64,000 nucleotides of DNA from Strigamia acuminata (lineage: Eukaryota > Arthropoda > Chilopoda > Geophilomorpha > Linotaeniidae): positions 18,655,060 through 18,719,059 of the forward strand of contig OX442314.1 in assembly GCA_949358305.1 (NCBI GenBank), read 5' to 3'. The translations under genes and the position numbers were made by a program. Below are positions 13,343-28,046 of the stretch, in pieces. The first letter of the stretch is position 1. Each line of letters starts with the position of its first letter. The notes under the pieces were generated by a model. It was not told the DNA's origin. It worked only from the letters and a program-made list of their open reading frames with translations, and did not search any database.

Positions 13343-16049
13343 TCCCCTTCCCGCCTGTTTAAAAATGAAGGAAGATGAATTCAGTTCATTTACTCGAGCA
13401 GAACTTATGCTTAAAACACAAAGCGGCCATTTCTTTTAAATAGGTTCACTCATTACCGAAACATTTGTTATTTTACCCAGGAAGTGATTATTCTATTAAG
13501 TAAGAACAAGAGTGAGTATGATATGCTCCTATTTAAATTCTTTGTGGTAATTTCTAATTTCATGGTTATTAGTGTTAGCATTTTATTTCAGACTGTCGCG
13601 AAGCACTGGGAATAAAGGATTAACACTTGTAAAAACGAACTGATTTCCTAACTATAACGAATAAATAAATAAATAAATTCACTAACAAGTTCTAGGTAAA
13701 CATTTTTGTAAACAAAAACTAAAAACCAAATTCTAAAAAGTTCACGATTCCATTTCCTAAAAAAAAAAAAAAAAAACTTTTAATTCCATGAGCGTTGTAA
13801 TCTAAGATTCGACCACATTAATGTACTCCTTCTTTTTCTTCTTTCGTGACATTTTCCACAAGTTCATTAAAACCACACATCAAAATACTTACAACGATAC
13901 AAAGAGGGTAAACTTTTAAAAGCTCGGATAAGGTTAATGAGAAAAAAAAAATCTACACGAGGTAAGTTGTACTAAATTCGAATTGTATCATTAAGAAAAT
14001 AACTCTTAAAAAAATGACAAATATCTTTGTTAAAATCGTGAGAACTAATAAACGTTATAAACCTCAACAAAAACCATAAAATTTTTTAAAAAAATTCAAT
14101 TTATTACAAGGGTACACCTTAAATTTTTCATAATATTATTCAAATTGCTGTTTACTTTCGAGACTGAGATAAAATAACAAGATAAAGACACAATTCACAC
14201 ATCAACCTCTACTTTATTCAGATCGGGACTACGATTAAGCAGTGTTTGCTTCAACGCAACATAAGTTACGAAATGTTATGTGTATATCAATACATGGACA
14301 AGAAAACAAAGCAGAACTTGTAAATTTTATCACGTCCACTCATTTCATTTCTAATGCGTGTCCTTAAACCTTTAGTCACACTTGTCATCTTCACAATACC
14401 ATGTGAAATGAACAAAAGATTTTTTTTTCTATGTCATTGGATTCAATTTTTCATTGATGCCTATCTAATGCTCATACTTCTTTTATGTTCACTTGTCACT
14501 GCTAGCGCAGTTTACATTAGCCAGTGTTATGTGTCGGCTTCTTTTTTCCATATCCAAGTCTGAGATCGCAAAGATAAATTTTTAATGAGATGCTATGCCT
14601 TTTTCAAATTTTTTTTTATGCTCGACACTGCATCAAAGTCACCTGAGTATACAAATTCCAGAAATAGATACATACCGGTACCCCATAAGTTGAAAAAAAA
14701 ATTAATTGCAAATATGCCAATAACTCCAATCCGTCCGCACGTACTTTGCATCCACCCTTCCCCATATCCAATTATACACCCCTCCCATTTGAACCTGGTA
14801 ATTTAAATGTCATGAAATCATTTTGAAAAATTTGAACTCAGTTTATGATTAAATGCTATGCTGAAGCAACTCCGCTAATGTATAACGGTCTAGAGCTACG
14901 CTGTGTGTGTTACGCTATATTCTAATATGGGCACAACTAGGCGCCCAGTTGATCGGTACATCCAAAATAAAAATAAAAATGAAGGAATTGACTTAATTTA
15001 ACATTTTTGGACTGAAAAACTGATCATCCGATGAGCGGGTTTGCTAGTTTTGTGCTTATTTTTGGTTTTATTTTATTGATATCAATTGGTGGGCCCCAAT
15101 GGGGGTTCACAGTACATTTTCTCGGATTTCAATATAAACAATGTGTTTCTACGAACAAGGTCCGTAATGCGCCATTGTTGCATTGAATCGAATTAGAATT
15201 GATCATAAATATTCTTCTAACCTATCGGGATAAAATGTTATTGGAAACTAGTGAAACTCTCCTCATCTGTTCTCAGTATTTACAGGAAGACCTACCTTGA
15301 ACTTTCTCACTTTTCATATAAACAAAAAAAAACAATTGAATGCAAGGTTGAGACTTTGAGAGCAGAGGTCAAGGGAGTTAAGAAGCAATATCAGGGAATA
15401 AGTGTGAAATGCTAAATAATTATTATCATTTTGAGCATTCACAAGCGGATCGAATGGGCGTCTTCTTAGCTCCACGCTTCACAAAATGAAAAGATGTGAT
15501 GGCTATAATCAAAAAGCTGGAAAATGATAAAATCCAAAGGTGTAATCACCTCGGAAAAAAATTCATACCGATATCAAAGATTTCTTCACGCTTGTGTCAT
15601 TTTTCAACACCTCAAACACACGAACCGTCAATTTTAAATTAAGAGGATACTGCAATACGCTAAGAATAGAAGTTCGTTTTCACACATCGTATGGAAAAAT
15701 ACAAATGACAAACCAAATTAAATGAAATTTTGCAACTCACCACTATCGTGTCATGTATTTTTATTATTTCCTAGGATCACGTAGGAATCTAGGAGGGCTA
15801 GGTATCATGACGTAATAAAGTCTCACCCCGTGATCTCACCTCCACCACTAGATGTCCCTGTCTGTTACCAGCTTACTTGTGAAAAATAATTTAGAAAACA
15901 ATAAAATGGTTATTTTATTCATTGTTTTGACTTGTGATAGTGCATCACACAACAATATCGATGAGAAACAATTATGTGGAAGACTTACATAATAATATAA
16001 TACATTCAAAATTTTATGGTAGTTGGAATATAATACATTTGAAGTTACA

Positions 16050-18869
16050 ATGCGATTCGTACAAATAAATACAGAGTTATATAAATCTACATACGACAGC
16101 ATTTTTAAATATGACTGTGGACCCGATTTTGTTTTCAAACGTGCTTCAGTTTTTAAGATAATGATAAAAGAACAGGTGGCACTTTCCTGCGTAATTTGGA
16201 CTTATTTTAAAAGATTATTTTTCGGTATTCTAGGGAGTGAGATTTTGGTTTCGATTCTGGTTAACGTTTTGCTTTAATCCTGGCTGCAGTGAACTTAAAG
16301 GGGTGTGTTAACTGAACTTTAATACGTTTTTTATGTACATTTTTCTTCTAGGTTTTTTTTTATTTATTATTAATGAAATTTTTCAGATACAAGATCAATG
16401 GCCTGGTCTTTCAAGCCGCGCCAACATTCATATCCACAAACATTTTTTGCAAGGTTTGCTATAAAAAATTTATAAAAAATTGAACAAGTTTTAAAGATGA
16501 ATATATTTGAACACAGGTTCAGTTGAGGACGCAACGAAGTACTCGTTAGACAAAGCAATTAAAAGTCTTACACTATCGCCAGATCTATCAAACAAAAGTG
16601 AATTACATCAACAATATTAGAAAGACATTACAGTCTTTTCATCTTGCCATTTGGAAATTTATCCATTCCAGAACAAAAATATTCGAAGCAACAATTTGGA
16701 GTTTCAGTAAACGCTCACCATAAACCATCAGTAATTAATCTTACAAAGCTGCCAAATAATAACAAGACAACTTTAAATACAAGTACATTTAATAAACAGT
16801 AAAAAAAAAATTTGAACTTATAAAGTTTTATGAACAAATTGTTTTAGAAACAAATAGAATGTTCTTTCTAAGCGTACCAAAATCATCACACATGAACCTC
16901 AAAAAAACAACATTAAGTATGTGCATAATGAAATGAATATATATTATTTAGTGTAGTACGGCGGAGCTTATGCAACACGCCAGTAATGCAAAACGACAAG
17001 CTGAAGTTTTGTTATTTCTCCAACAGCTGCGAGAAAAATACCGACAGCATATCGTTTTGCATTATCTTATCGGGATGTTGTAGAAACTCCTAATGATTAG
17101 AATACATTATTGGCAACATCTTTTTAGGAGGCAAACCATCTTCAGACAAAACAGGAAGATCGAAATATTTACGTAAAAGTCGGCATTGCCTAAAGGGTGA
17201 CTAAATGAATCGTTTTTTAAATAATTATATAACAAAAATTCTTGATTAATTTTAGAGCAAAAAGTCTCTTCTCGAATAACTAAAAATTTGGATACATTGA
17301 ACAGTAAGGTTTGAATATGTTATGTGTACGAGCAATCAAGTAGTAAATAATGAAAACCCATGAATTTTTTTTACAGGAAAACACAAAAACTCGTCTGTTA
17401 TCAATAAAAACAGCAATTCTGATACATCAAGCAACAGTCCAAACAAATGTAATGGTGTACATAATATTCATAAATTATTCTGCTTCTTACATTAAATTTA
17501 AAATGTTAACTGGAATTATTAGATGTTAAAATATCGACAAGAAACTCTTCAGGTAATCGTTAATTTCCTTGTTATTTCGATTTATCAATACCCAATACTA
17601 TTAGGGAAATCTAAAACACCACTGAAGATGGATATTACAGACACACACAGTAAGTTAAATCACAATAAAACTAATAATATGCCAATAATAGCTCATACCT
17701 TATCAACAGACTACACGAATCAATTCTTTGACAGAGAAATCAAATGTCAAGAAATGACAGTGAATAACATTTTCCCTCAAAGTAATTATTTGTCTCCAAA
17801 CAGACGCACAGACCGATAAATTAAATTCTAAATTGCATTTTCTTTTTGTTGTAGATGAATCTCCTAAAAATACACAGGAGCTTCGAGATTTAGTATATAT
17901 TTCTGAAATTTGTTATGTATCTGCATACAAACCTATAGAATTGTCTTGTTTTTATAGTTGCAAGAATGTACTGAAATGGCATTTGGTGCTGCACTGTGTG
18001 TAATCTTCTACAAGTGGTTGGTTGCTAGAGAAATGGATGTTAAGACCAAACGTTATTGGACAATTCCTAAGGAATATTTCAACCCAAAGTTCATACCAGA
18101 AACACTAGAGGATTGTATTGTCGAGTACTGGGATACAAAATTACCCTTTTTGCTTGGTGTAGTAAAAAAACAAATTCCATGGTTGGCAAATTACTCGGAG
18201 ACACCTCGACCACCCAATGGGGATAACGTTGACAGAAGCGCCTTCTCTGTGTGGACACACGATTCAATTAAATTTCTGAAAAAATACACTTACGAAAAGC
18301 GCCAGCAGATTCTTCATAAACGTAGCAACAATTCTAAAAAAAGTGCAAAATGCGTAGACAAAAATCAACCAGAAACTGTGTTACCAAGTATAAAAAAACG
18401 CAAAAGCAAAGTTGACCTAAAAGTCACTTTTCGAGAAGAAAATGTAGACTTCAGAAAGAGATGTTTTTATTGCAATAAGGAATTTAATAGTGTAAAACCT
18501 ATGAAGAAATGTAAACAGTACGTACCATATTCAACTAATTAGTTTCTAAAAGGAATTGAAAATACCTAAATTTACAGCTGTATTGCTGAAAAATGGCATG
18601 TCCCAAGACACTATTGCAGTAACATATGTAAACGTAAGTGTCCTTCATTTAAACGCATTCATAAAGTAATTTAAACTGAGCAGCATTTATACTGCTTTTT
18701 AAACTGCTTGTCTGGCGGCCAATTTAGTCTTGTTTTCATTTAAACATGAATGCCACCTCCAGTACTTACTTTGATTTATTACATCATTTTTTTATGTATT
18801 TTTTTTCCAGTTGAACATTGGTTTACAGAACATAGTCAAGAACATTGTTCAATCTTTTTTTGGGAATAA
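16050..18869 (+). CDS. MYND zinc-finger protein A, unrecognised family
   Basis: Seven exons: 16050-16175, 16234-16302, 16387-16453, 16517-16597, 17965-18517, 18578-18633, 18811-18869; about 336 residues. The C-terminal MYND finger spans exons 5-7 and has all eight ligands: CFYC, KKCKHC, HYCSNIC, then W, H and the final C in EHC. MYND fingers usually bind proline-rich partners. Upstream sequence has no domain I know, but its blocks are shared with MYND-B at 50-52 kb: CGPDFVFKR, FWFRFWL, FCFNPGC, ANIHIHK and FGAALCVIFYKWL. Exons 1, 2, 3 and 6 have the same lengths in both copies. The exon 4 donor and exon 5 acceptor are the least certain joins. A first coding exon farther upstream (ATG 15906) is possible. 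Poly(A) signal AATAAA at 18977. Confidence 0.75.
16984..17064. repeat. Short imperfect inverted repeat (hairpin) in MYND-A intron 4
   Basis: TAATGCAAAACGA at 16984-16996 is the reverse complement of TCGTTTTGCATTA at 17052-17064. The match extends imperfectly inward for about 6 more bases (AAGCTG against CAGCAT). It sits in the 1.4 kb intron that is only about 0.2 kb in the paralogue, so it may belong to an insertion. Confidence 0.6.
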
Positions 18870-19567
18870 TTTGCGGTGATGAGATATCACAATTGGTAAT
18901 TGGTCTTGGTTGTTTTTCTGTTCTATCAAAATTCACAAATAATAAATTATAAATAATGAATTACAAAAATTAACAAAATAAAGATTTTTAAACTTAAAAC
19001 GTTTTTTTTTTTCCTCTTGAAAACAATAAACTATTTACTTGAAGCATTGTGCCCCCAACTGGTTTGTTTATAATCCTACAGATGTATTTTTATTTCAACT
19101 TTTTAACTAAGTTGGTGTTTGCAAGAATGTTTTTGCTCATCATTTACACACGGGCTGCGGGGGTCCAGACAACCGGCAGGTACGGGATACCACAAAGGGG
19201 CACCCAACAGTGCGCCACCTATCATTCACCTCTTTCAAAAAGTTCCTCGTTAAATGGTTCTATTGACTAATACAAGATTTGTGACAATTCTTGACGGTGT
19301 TCCACAAAGAGGATGACAATGATCAATTTGAACGTATTAAAAACCACACACTAATTTTACAATAACCCTATAATCTCTTAATGAATTTGCTAAATTAGTT
19401 GAAAATAATTTATTTCCTATATACAGTTTTTATACACTATAAATAGGCCTAAAATTAAATGCAATATTGGAAGAAAGACGTTTTGATACACTTATTTGAA
19501 TTTATCCTTCATTGGTTTATTACTTTTAGAAAGTACACCACTAACTGACTTCTGGTTAGAAGCGATC
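18870..19567. other. Convergent spacer between MYND-A and FHAD1-like gene
   Basis: It holds the poly(A) signal of MYND-A (AATAAA 18977-18982) and, on the minus strand, a poly(A) signal for the FHAD1-like gene (AATAAA as TTTATT at 19516-19521). A GC-richer patch at about 19150-19225 looks like a repeat remnant, but no ends can be defined. Confidence 0.6.
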
Positions 19568-22500
19568 CTAGACGTTAGCTGTAAAATAATTTAACTTAGA
19601 ATTGTTATAACCAACCCACCAAACTTTATTACCGAAGAAGGATGCAAACTTCTCGTCTGCAGAATGTTCAACCCCAATTGATCCTGCTATGAACGAACAA
19701 ACGAATATATTACTCCACACTATTTTCAAATATTGTTGAAATACATACTCGCTTTGCCGAAGTCCATTTTCTATCATGTTTACAATATCTACAACGAAAT
19801 ATCTCGTGCATGGTTGGCATCATAGCAACATGACGAGATGGGCTTTCCTGCTAAGCATAATTAAGGTCAAACTGGTCAAAGGCTTATTAACTTGTAACTT
19901 ACATCGAACCCATTTGATACAGACATATCTCCAATGCCTTTCCTAACCTGATGTATATCTTTTTCAGTTTGTGTTGTATGATACTGCTCATGTAATAATC
20001 TGAGGTGGAAATTTTGTGATAACTTCGCGATAAATTAATTAATTCATTCATTTAGCTAACCTAATTTCTTCTTCCTGCTCCGCTATGACCACTTCTCTCT
20101 TATTAATGTCTTCCATCGACTTTTTCAAATTGAGGCGTAGATTCTCAATATGATTGTCCCGCTCTTTAAGTTGCTCGAGCAATTCATTCATTTCTCTTTG
20201 CTGCAGCTCAGCTAGATTAGCCGGCATGTGGCGCTGCTTCAAAGTGCTAATTTGGTTCCGCAATTCCACAACAATTGCATCCCGCTGATCAAGTTGCAAC
20301 TTAAAACTGGCATTTTCAATGCTAAATAAACCATCACAAACGGTATATCAGCATTTTAAAACACAAAAAAATCAAATCAAACCTCAAGTTCTGCACAAGT
20401 CGTTCTAAATTCATAGCGTATCGGCCTTTCCTAGAACCAGGTATAGTCGATGGTCGCCTGGTCCTTTCCGCCATCAGTTCATTACTCTTTTCTTGCAATG
20501 CTATTCAATGTACAGCACCATTAATAACAACAAAATCAACTGAATTTCAATTAAAACCAATGACAAGTCCAAAAATCAACCGAAAGTTATCGGAAACCGA
20601 CATTACCCTTTATTTCCCCTTTCAAATCTTCAACTAGATTTTCCTTTTCCTCTAATGCACCACTCAGATGATTAATTTGATATTTTAATTGTACTACTGT
20701 ATCTTCGTCGTGCTCACGTTCCGTTTCCTGGATGTCACTTACTTCTGGACTGGGACTTAGGTCAACCAACTTACCCTCAAACTCCTGTTGCATCGCTTCC
20801 AATTTTTCCTATAGGAAGAAACAGCAATTAAAAAATAAAATTAGCTTAATGAAATAGACCGGAAGAAATGAAATTGAAGGTAAAAAATGCCACAACTGAC
20901 CGATAGTTCTTGAATCGTAGCCTCTTTCTGTTCTAAAAGCGAAAAGTTCTAAGAGAAATAGTAAAAGTAAGAGAAAAGGTAGGAAGTGCAGAGTTAAAAA
21001 AAAAAAAATTAAGGAAATCGAAGAAAAAGAAAGAAAAATATTTTTTTTTCCACTAATTAGAAACTCACTTCTTCAACATTTTCTTTCAATTTTTCTATTT
21101 CGTTGCTTTTCTCCATCAAAATGGCGTCACGCTCTTCCTCCGCTTTGCGCTGAGTAGCGGCTATTGCTTTGTCCACCTCCTCTTGCATCAATTTCTCTCC
21201 TTCAATCCTGAGTGTTTCTTTAATTTCTTCGATTTCTCTTTCCTTCTCAGCGTCCTTTTCCTTCAATTTATTATCACAAACAGTTTTAAGTTTCTTTTCC
21301 ATCTCGTCTCTATCATTCCTCGTTGTCTTTTTGAACGTTTCAAATTCCTTCTTAAACTCCTGTAACAACTTTTCTTTATCTTTGATGGTCTCTGTTAAAT
21401 TGTTTAACTGTTGAAGGATCAATTCGCCGCAATCTGAAAGCCAAAATGTCAATTTAGATTATTTTAAAACTCACTTGCAGTAACAAAATAAAAGCCGCAA
21501 CCCACCGGTGTAGTCGGACTCCGGCACAACATTGCAGCTCAACGTTTGCTCTATGTTGAATTGCCACCGATTCTCCCGTCTGTACATCTCCAAAATGGTT
21601 TCCTTCATCCATTCCAGAGTGTCAGCAACAACTGCGCCTTGAACTTTATTTATTACATCATTCAACGCGAATTGCCATCTTCCTTTAATTTTCATAGCAT
21701 TCTATTGTCAATTAAAATTAAAACTCAATATATTTTCATTGACTTAACATACACAAATCGGTGCAGTGTGTGATACCGTAAAAGGATGCAGAGTGCGACA
21801 ACTACGACTAAATGTGAAATTATTGTTGAAAGAAATCATACTTTTCAATCTTTTTTTTTTTTTTTACCTCGGCAGTGCCCAATAGATCCATCAAAACATT
21901 TTTCGACATATTTTCCTCCTGCTGAGTTAGTTTAAATTGTCGAACTAGGCCTTTCAATTCGGCAATTTTTCTCGACATTTCGTTCCGTTCGGTGGCCAAC
22001 TGCTCAATGGCAGTGACAACGCTGCGTGTCGATATTGCCCCCGTAGGTGGAACCGTGCCCGGAATAGCAAAAGTCGTTTGAATCACTTGTCGACGAAAAC
22101 TATCGAGCTAAAATCATTCAATTTTATTCCCGTATTAATCACGGCACTTTGCATTTAATTAGATTCAAACCTCAAGTTCAGTTTCCGTCAGTTTCTGCCT
22201 CAATTCTTTCTCCATCTGTTCTAAATTTCGACATTTCTCCTTCAAACTCGACAATTCTTGGTCGACTTCCCTCTTTTCGTATTCCAAACGATCGAAACTT
22301 TCCTTAACTTGCATATTCATCGCCTCTAACGTCTTGATCGTGTCTTGAGTTGTTTCCCGTAAACTAAATAAAGTCGACAACGCTTGACTCAATTCGCTCT
22401 CAAGTTTTTCTCTATTGCTCCTTTCTTCATTTAAATCGGATGACAAATACTCGTTCTCACTCTTCAAAGCTTTCACAGACTCCATCTCTCTTTTCAAAGT

Positions 22501-25500
22501 TTCTTCCATGAGAACGAGAATATTATTTACGTCCACGAGCTCAACATTGCGCACCGAACTTTCTAGCGACAACGTCTTAGCCTCGCTGGAGTTTTCAATG
22601 TACAACTGCAAACCAACAAAACTAATAAAACCCCACGTGACAAAATTTGGCAACATTACCTTCACAATGTGAACCAGGTGATCTCTCGTCCCGTCCATTT
22701 TTTCCAACGACCGATCGCGTTCCACTATCAGAGTGTTTATGCAATCGTCTTTCTCTCGTATGGTGTCTTCCAAGTTGGCTACATTTCTTTCCAATTCATC
22801 GATATTCTTGTTTAATTCCGTAACTTTATCTTCTTTATCGAGCAGGCACTTGGTCTGAGTCTTAATGACGTCATCTTTATGATTTAAATCTTCGTTCAAC
22901 TTTTTCACTTTTTTTTCGTTATTGTTCATCATTTCCTTGTGTTCGTTCAAACATTCCTCCTTTCTCTCCATTTCGTCTTTCAACTCGCTAATTTGAGCGA
23001 CACGATCGCCGATATCTTTCGATTGTCTTTTATTGATTTCCTCTCTATTACGAGACACTTCTTCGAGTCGTCGAATAATCTCATCTCGTTCGTTGATCCG
23101 TTTGACTTGTTCTCTCAGCACTTCGTCTTTTTGTTGTATGGTACGAACTTGTTCCAAAATAAATTCTTCCTTACTCTGAAGTCCTGAATAAATTAAATAA
23201 ATTAATTTGTAAAAATGAATAAAACAAATCCAAACAAACCTCGGATGTACGTCTTAATGATTGAATCTTTTTCTTGTATATTCCTTTCATGAACTTTCAT
23301 TGCAGCATCTTTATTAATCAGATCTTTGGCCATTTGGGACAAAATATCAGATAAAACTTTTTTATCCCGTTGAAACCGATTTAATTCATCACGAACCATT
23401 CGCGCCTCTTTCTCGCGAAGTTCGAGAAAAGTCTCTAATTTGGCTGCACTTCCATCTTGATCGACCGTTTTCAAATCGTGCATCTATCGAATAAAAGTCC
23501 AATACACCAATGAATTCAACATAAACAACAAAAAGCGTCATTCTAACCTGTTCACTCAGTTGTCGCAATTCGTTATGTTTTTCCATGGTTTCGTCAATGT
23601 TCAATTTATAATTTGTATTTTGATCTGCAAATTGAGTCCTCGGACTCGATTGGTTACTCGCCGCTAGAACGTTATGCAGTAACCGAAAATCCAAGCCAAC
23701 ATCAACCGGATTGTTTATATATTTTTCGAACAGTGAAGATGAATACGGGATGTCTTCGGTGCTCTCTTTGGTAACTTCAATTCCAGGCTGAGGAATTATT
23801 TCGTCACCAGAATACGCTGCGTGCGAAATTATCAGCATCAATATTTGTAAATTAAATCAATTTGGCAAATTGCTCACATCTCTGCAAAGTTTCTTTGTAT
23901 TTCTCACGGTTTGCAGATAAACTTCCATGGCTTAATGTTCTTCTTAATGATGCACTGCTTGGCTTTTCGACATTAATCGGTGGAACCGGGCTTTGCCGCT
24001 TCTTTTCTCCACTTTGTTGCAAAAATTGATGCGGATTGCTCCCACTTGCAATGGAAATTGGTGGAAAAGTTACGGAGGAAAGTTTAATGGGAGAATGATC
24101 CAAAGACAGAGTTCTTGTAAAAATCTGCAAAACAGATTTTTTTTTTTTTTAAATAAAAATCATTTCATTTCATTTTTATCTGGGCTGAAAAAAATAAGCT
24201 AAACGTTGTTATTGATTTGGTTCAAATGACAAAAAAGAAACAAAAAAAAATTCATATCGAAATTTAATTACACCAAACACATAAAGGAAATGTTCATTAA
24301 GCTTAAATGAATGTGAACGAATATACATCATCAGAGAATGACTTTTTCAAATCTGTTAAGATTTAGTTGCTGTATGACAATGTAAAGGTCAAATTCAAAT
24401 GAAAAATTAGATGCAGTGTGACACAGGTCCAAGTGTCAATAAAAATCCCATTACAGATTAACAATTTAGTCTAATGTTGAATTGTCATCAAAGTATCAGA
24501 CAAGATAAACAAGCAGTCTGTTTTTGTTGTTTGCATTAATGACCAGTGTCTGCTCTATACTTTCTGAAAATAGCAACTATTTTTTCCGTGTCAGAATGGT
24601 ATTTATAACATCTAATATTTCTAATTTAATGTACTTTTCATTGCAATTTCCAAAGCCGAGTATCATTATATCTTAAGATAAGTCATTTATGGTTCAGGAA
24701 TTAAACTCCAATTAAAATTTCATTACAAAATGTCAATGTAAACACGGAAATTCTGCAAATACAATACAGAATAAATGTATTTCATTTGGAACCATTTAAA
24801 TATTTCTTCTGCTTAAGTTGGGAAACGAGTCAGAATTTGCAGAAATCGTCTCTGCTTTTGTAAAGAAGAAAATGATTTCAAGTATTTGTGACTTACTTTA
24901 GGAATTTCACCGCAACAAAGTTTGTATTCGTCTCCCACGATATCAAATTTGATGATGTCACCGGGAGCTAGTCGGATTGACGAATTCCGAATTAAGCATC
25001 CATTGACGAAAGTACCATGTTGTGAATTGAGATCGTTTATGATAAAACTCCGCTCGGTGTCGCTGAATTCCAAAACTGCGTGTTTGTCGTCTGCTAGTGG
25101 TGACTACACAAAACAAAAACACATTAGTATTTTTTTAACTTTCAGTTAATTACCTCAAACTGACATCAAAAATGCAAAATGCAGCTGTTTAAAGTTTAAA
25201 GTAGAAAGAAAAACACATAAATAACCAATTTTTTTAAACATTAATTTCAGTTTATGTAACTTTTTTGCTTTCACTCGTTCTATTTTAATACTTATTGAAA
25301 TTAATTATTAGACAGACACTTTTATCGTGCAATATCACACGCAAAATAGCATTAAATATTTAACCATATATATCGTATTTATACAAAAGAGCAAGCAGCT
25401 GGTTTTCCATTGTGACAAAAACTAGATCCCAATTATACTGTATAAACCTTTTTTTTTTTAAGTTTGCAATATGTAACACCGGGTAACACCATCAAATGCA

Positions 25501-26633
25501 ATAGAGCACAAATTTTCCTATTTGCCATGCCACATGTTCTTTGCACATACCCTAAAAATAATTTATTATAGTGCCTAAGATTTTATTACATTCCAAAGCT
25601 AACATCGCATATTGCAATGAAATGATAATGATGCACCACGAGGGTCAGTGAATCCTAGTCAACATTTTTTTCCCCAAAAAACCATTATTTTGTAAATAAA
25701 AATAATTTTTTTTTAAGTGCCACAAAAAATTGTCGCCCAAACAAATGTTTTTCTCTTCAATCCGAACCACAAACACAATAAGTTCAGTTATTACTACGAG
25801 CAAACCTGGCACGTCATACCCACAAAAAACGAGACATAAATAAAAGAAAAATAATGCTAAAACAAAATAAGCGGGTCACAATCACAAACCACGGATTAAA
25901 AACGTTTCTAATGCCTTTCTGTCGTGTTGCTATTTTCGAATGCAACCATAATACAATGAATTATTAAAATATAAAGTTATAAATATAAAATGTGCTCTCT
26001 CTTTAAGAGACAAAACGGCCAAAAATGACAAATCCACCTAATGGAAATTTGTTTTTCAAAACCAGAGTTTAAACTAAGAGCAAGTACAGAAATGGACACA
26101 AACATAATTCCATTTATTAAATTGAATTACCAAAAAAAAAAAAATAATAAGAATAAATAAACTAATAACAATCATTCTTGATTTATTTTTGGAGACCTAA
26201 CTTTTTCTTGGGCGTGTCAAAACATCTATCTTTTTGTCTATTGATTTGTACATTAAATACAATACTACTGGTAAAGCAGTCTAGATTTCTGGATAATAAC
26301 AAGAATAATCTAAATCGCGACCATAACTAATGGCTTGTGCATCATTTCCGAACAAAGTATCATAAAAAAAACTTAATTACTGCAGAATTTACATATTTGC
26401 ATGCATTCACTACCAGACCTAAATACACATACGTAATACGGAAAGGCGGCGCCGTATTTTACAAAATCGTGATCAATTTCAATATTTCTAAGTAAATACA
26501 TAAATACGTTGGGATAATGATTTTAATTTTAACTTACCGTTATGTTAATATCACAATTATCTTTCCCAATGGTGGTAATTTTTTTGTGTAGCACAAAAAC
26601 TTGGTCATCGCTAGTCTTCAAATAAAAGGACAT
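19568..26633 (-). CDS. FHAD1: FHAD1-like FHA-domain coiled-coil protein
   Basis: Seventeen exons, about 1228 residues (human FHAD1 is about 1400): 26538-26633, 24897-25103, 23878-24124, 23548-23816, 23240-23483, 22660-23183, 22171-22605, 21868-22107, 21506-21701, 21069-21433, 20901-20948, 20607-20808, 20383-20500, 20061-20321, 19903-19999, 19749-19770, 19568-19683. The start is MSFYLKTSDD. Exons 1-2 are an N-terminal FHA domain with the phosphothreonine-binding core (SQHGTFVNG, RLAPGDIIKFD). FHA domains bind phosphothreonine peptides. Exons 4-15 are almost continuous charged coiled coil, broken by a more globular stretch in exons 8-9. Start, FHA position and architecture match FHAD1. The last two exons (a 22-base exon and a terminal exon) rest on phase alone; the protein could instead end near 19770. 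Confidence 0.85.

Positions 26634-28046
<1,413 letters not shown>

Larger units (their letters stand above)
10466..16049. other. Gene-poor intergenic region
   Basis: It lies between the divergent MEGF6-like and MYND-A genes. Apart from a small hAT-like element (12146-12311) and a CT microsatellite (13312-13333), I see no exon chain on either strand. An ATG at 15906 (plus) opens a short hydrophobic frame. It faintly resembles the extra 5' exon of MYND-B, so it may hold an unresolved first exon of MYND-A. Confidence 0.5.

Noticed and set aside
13002..13439. 145-codon open frame on plus with a Ser-Leu repeat
   Set aside because: The repeat is just the CT microsatellite translated; no other coding signal.
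17523..17819. 98-codon open frame on plus between MYND-A exons 4 and 5
   Set aside because: No counterpart in MYND-B, which has a short intron here; probably intronic or insertion DNA.
21169..21414. Plus-strand Ser/Phe-rich open frames opposite the FHAD1-like exons
   Set aside because: Antisense shadows of charged coiled-coil exons.
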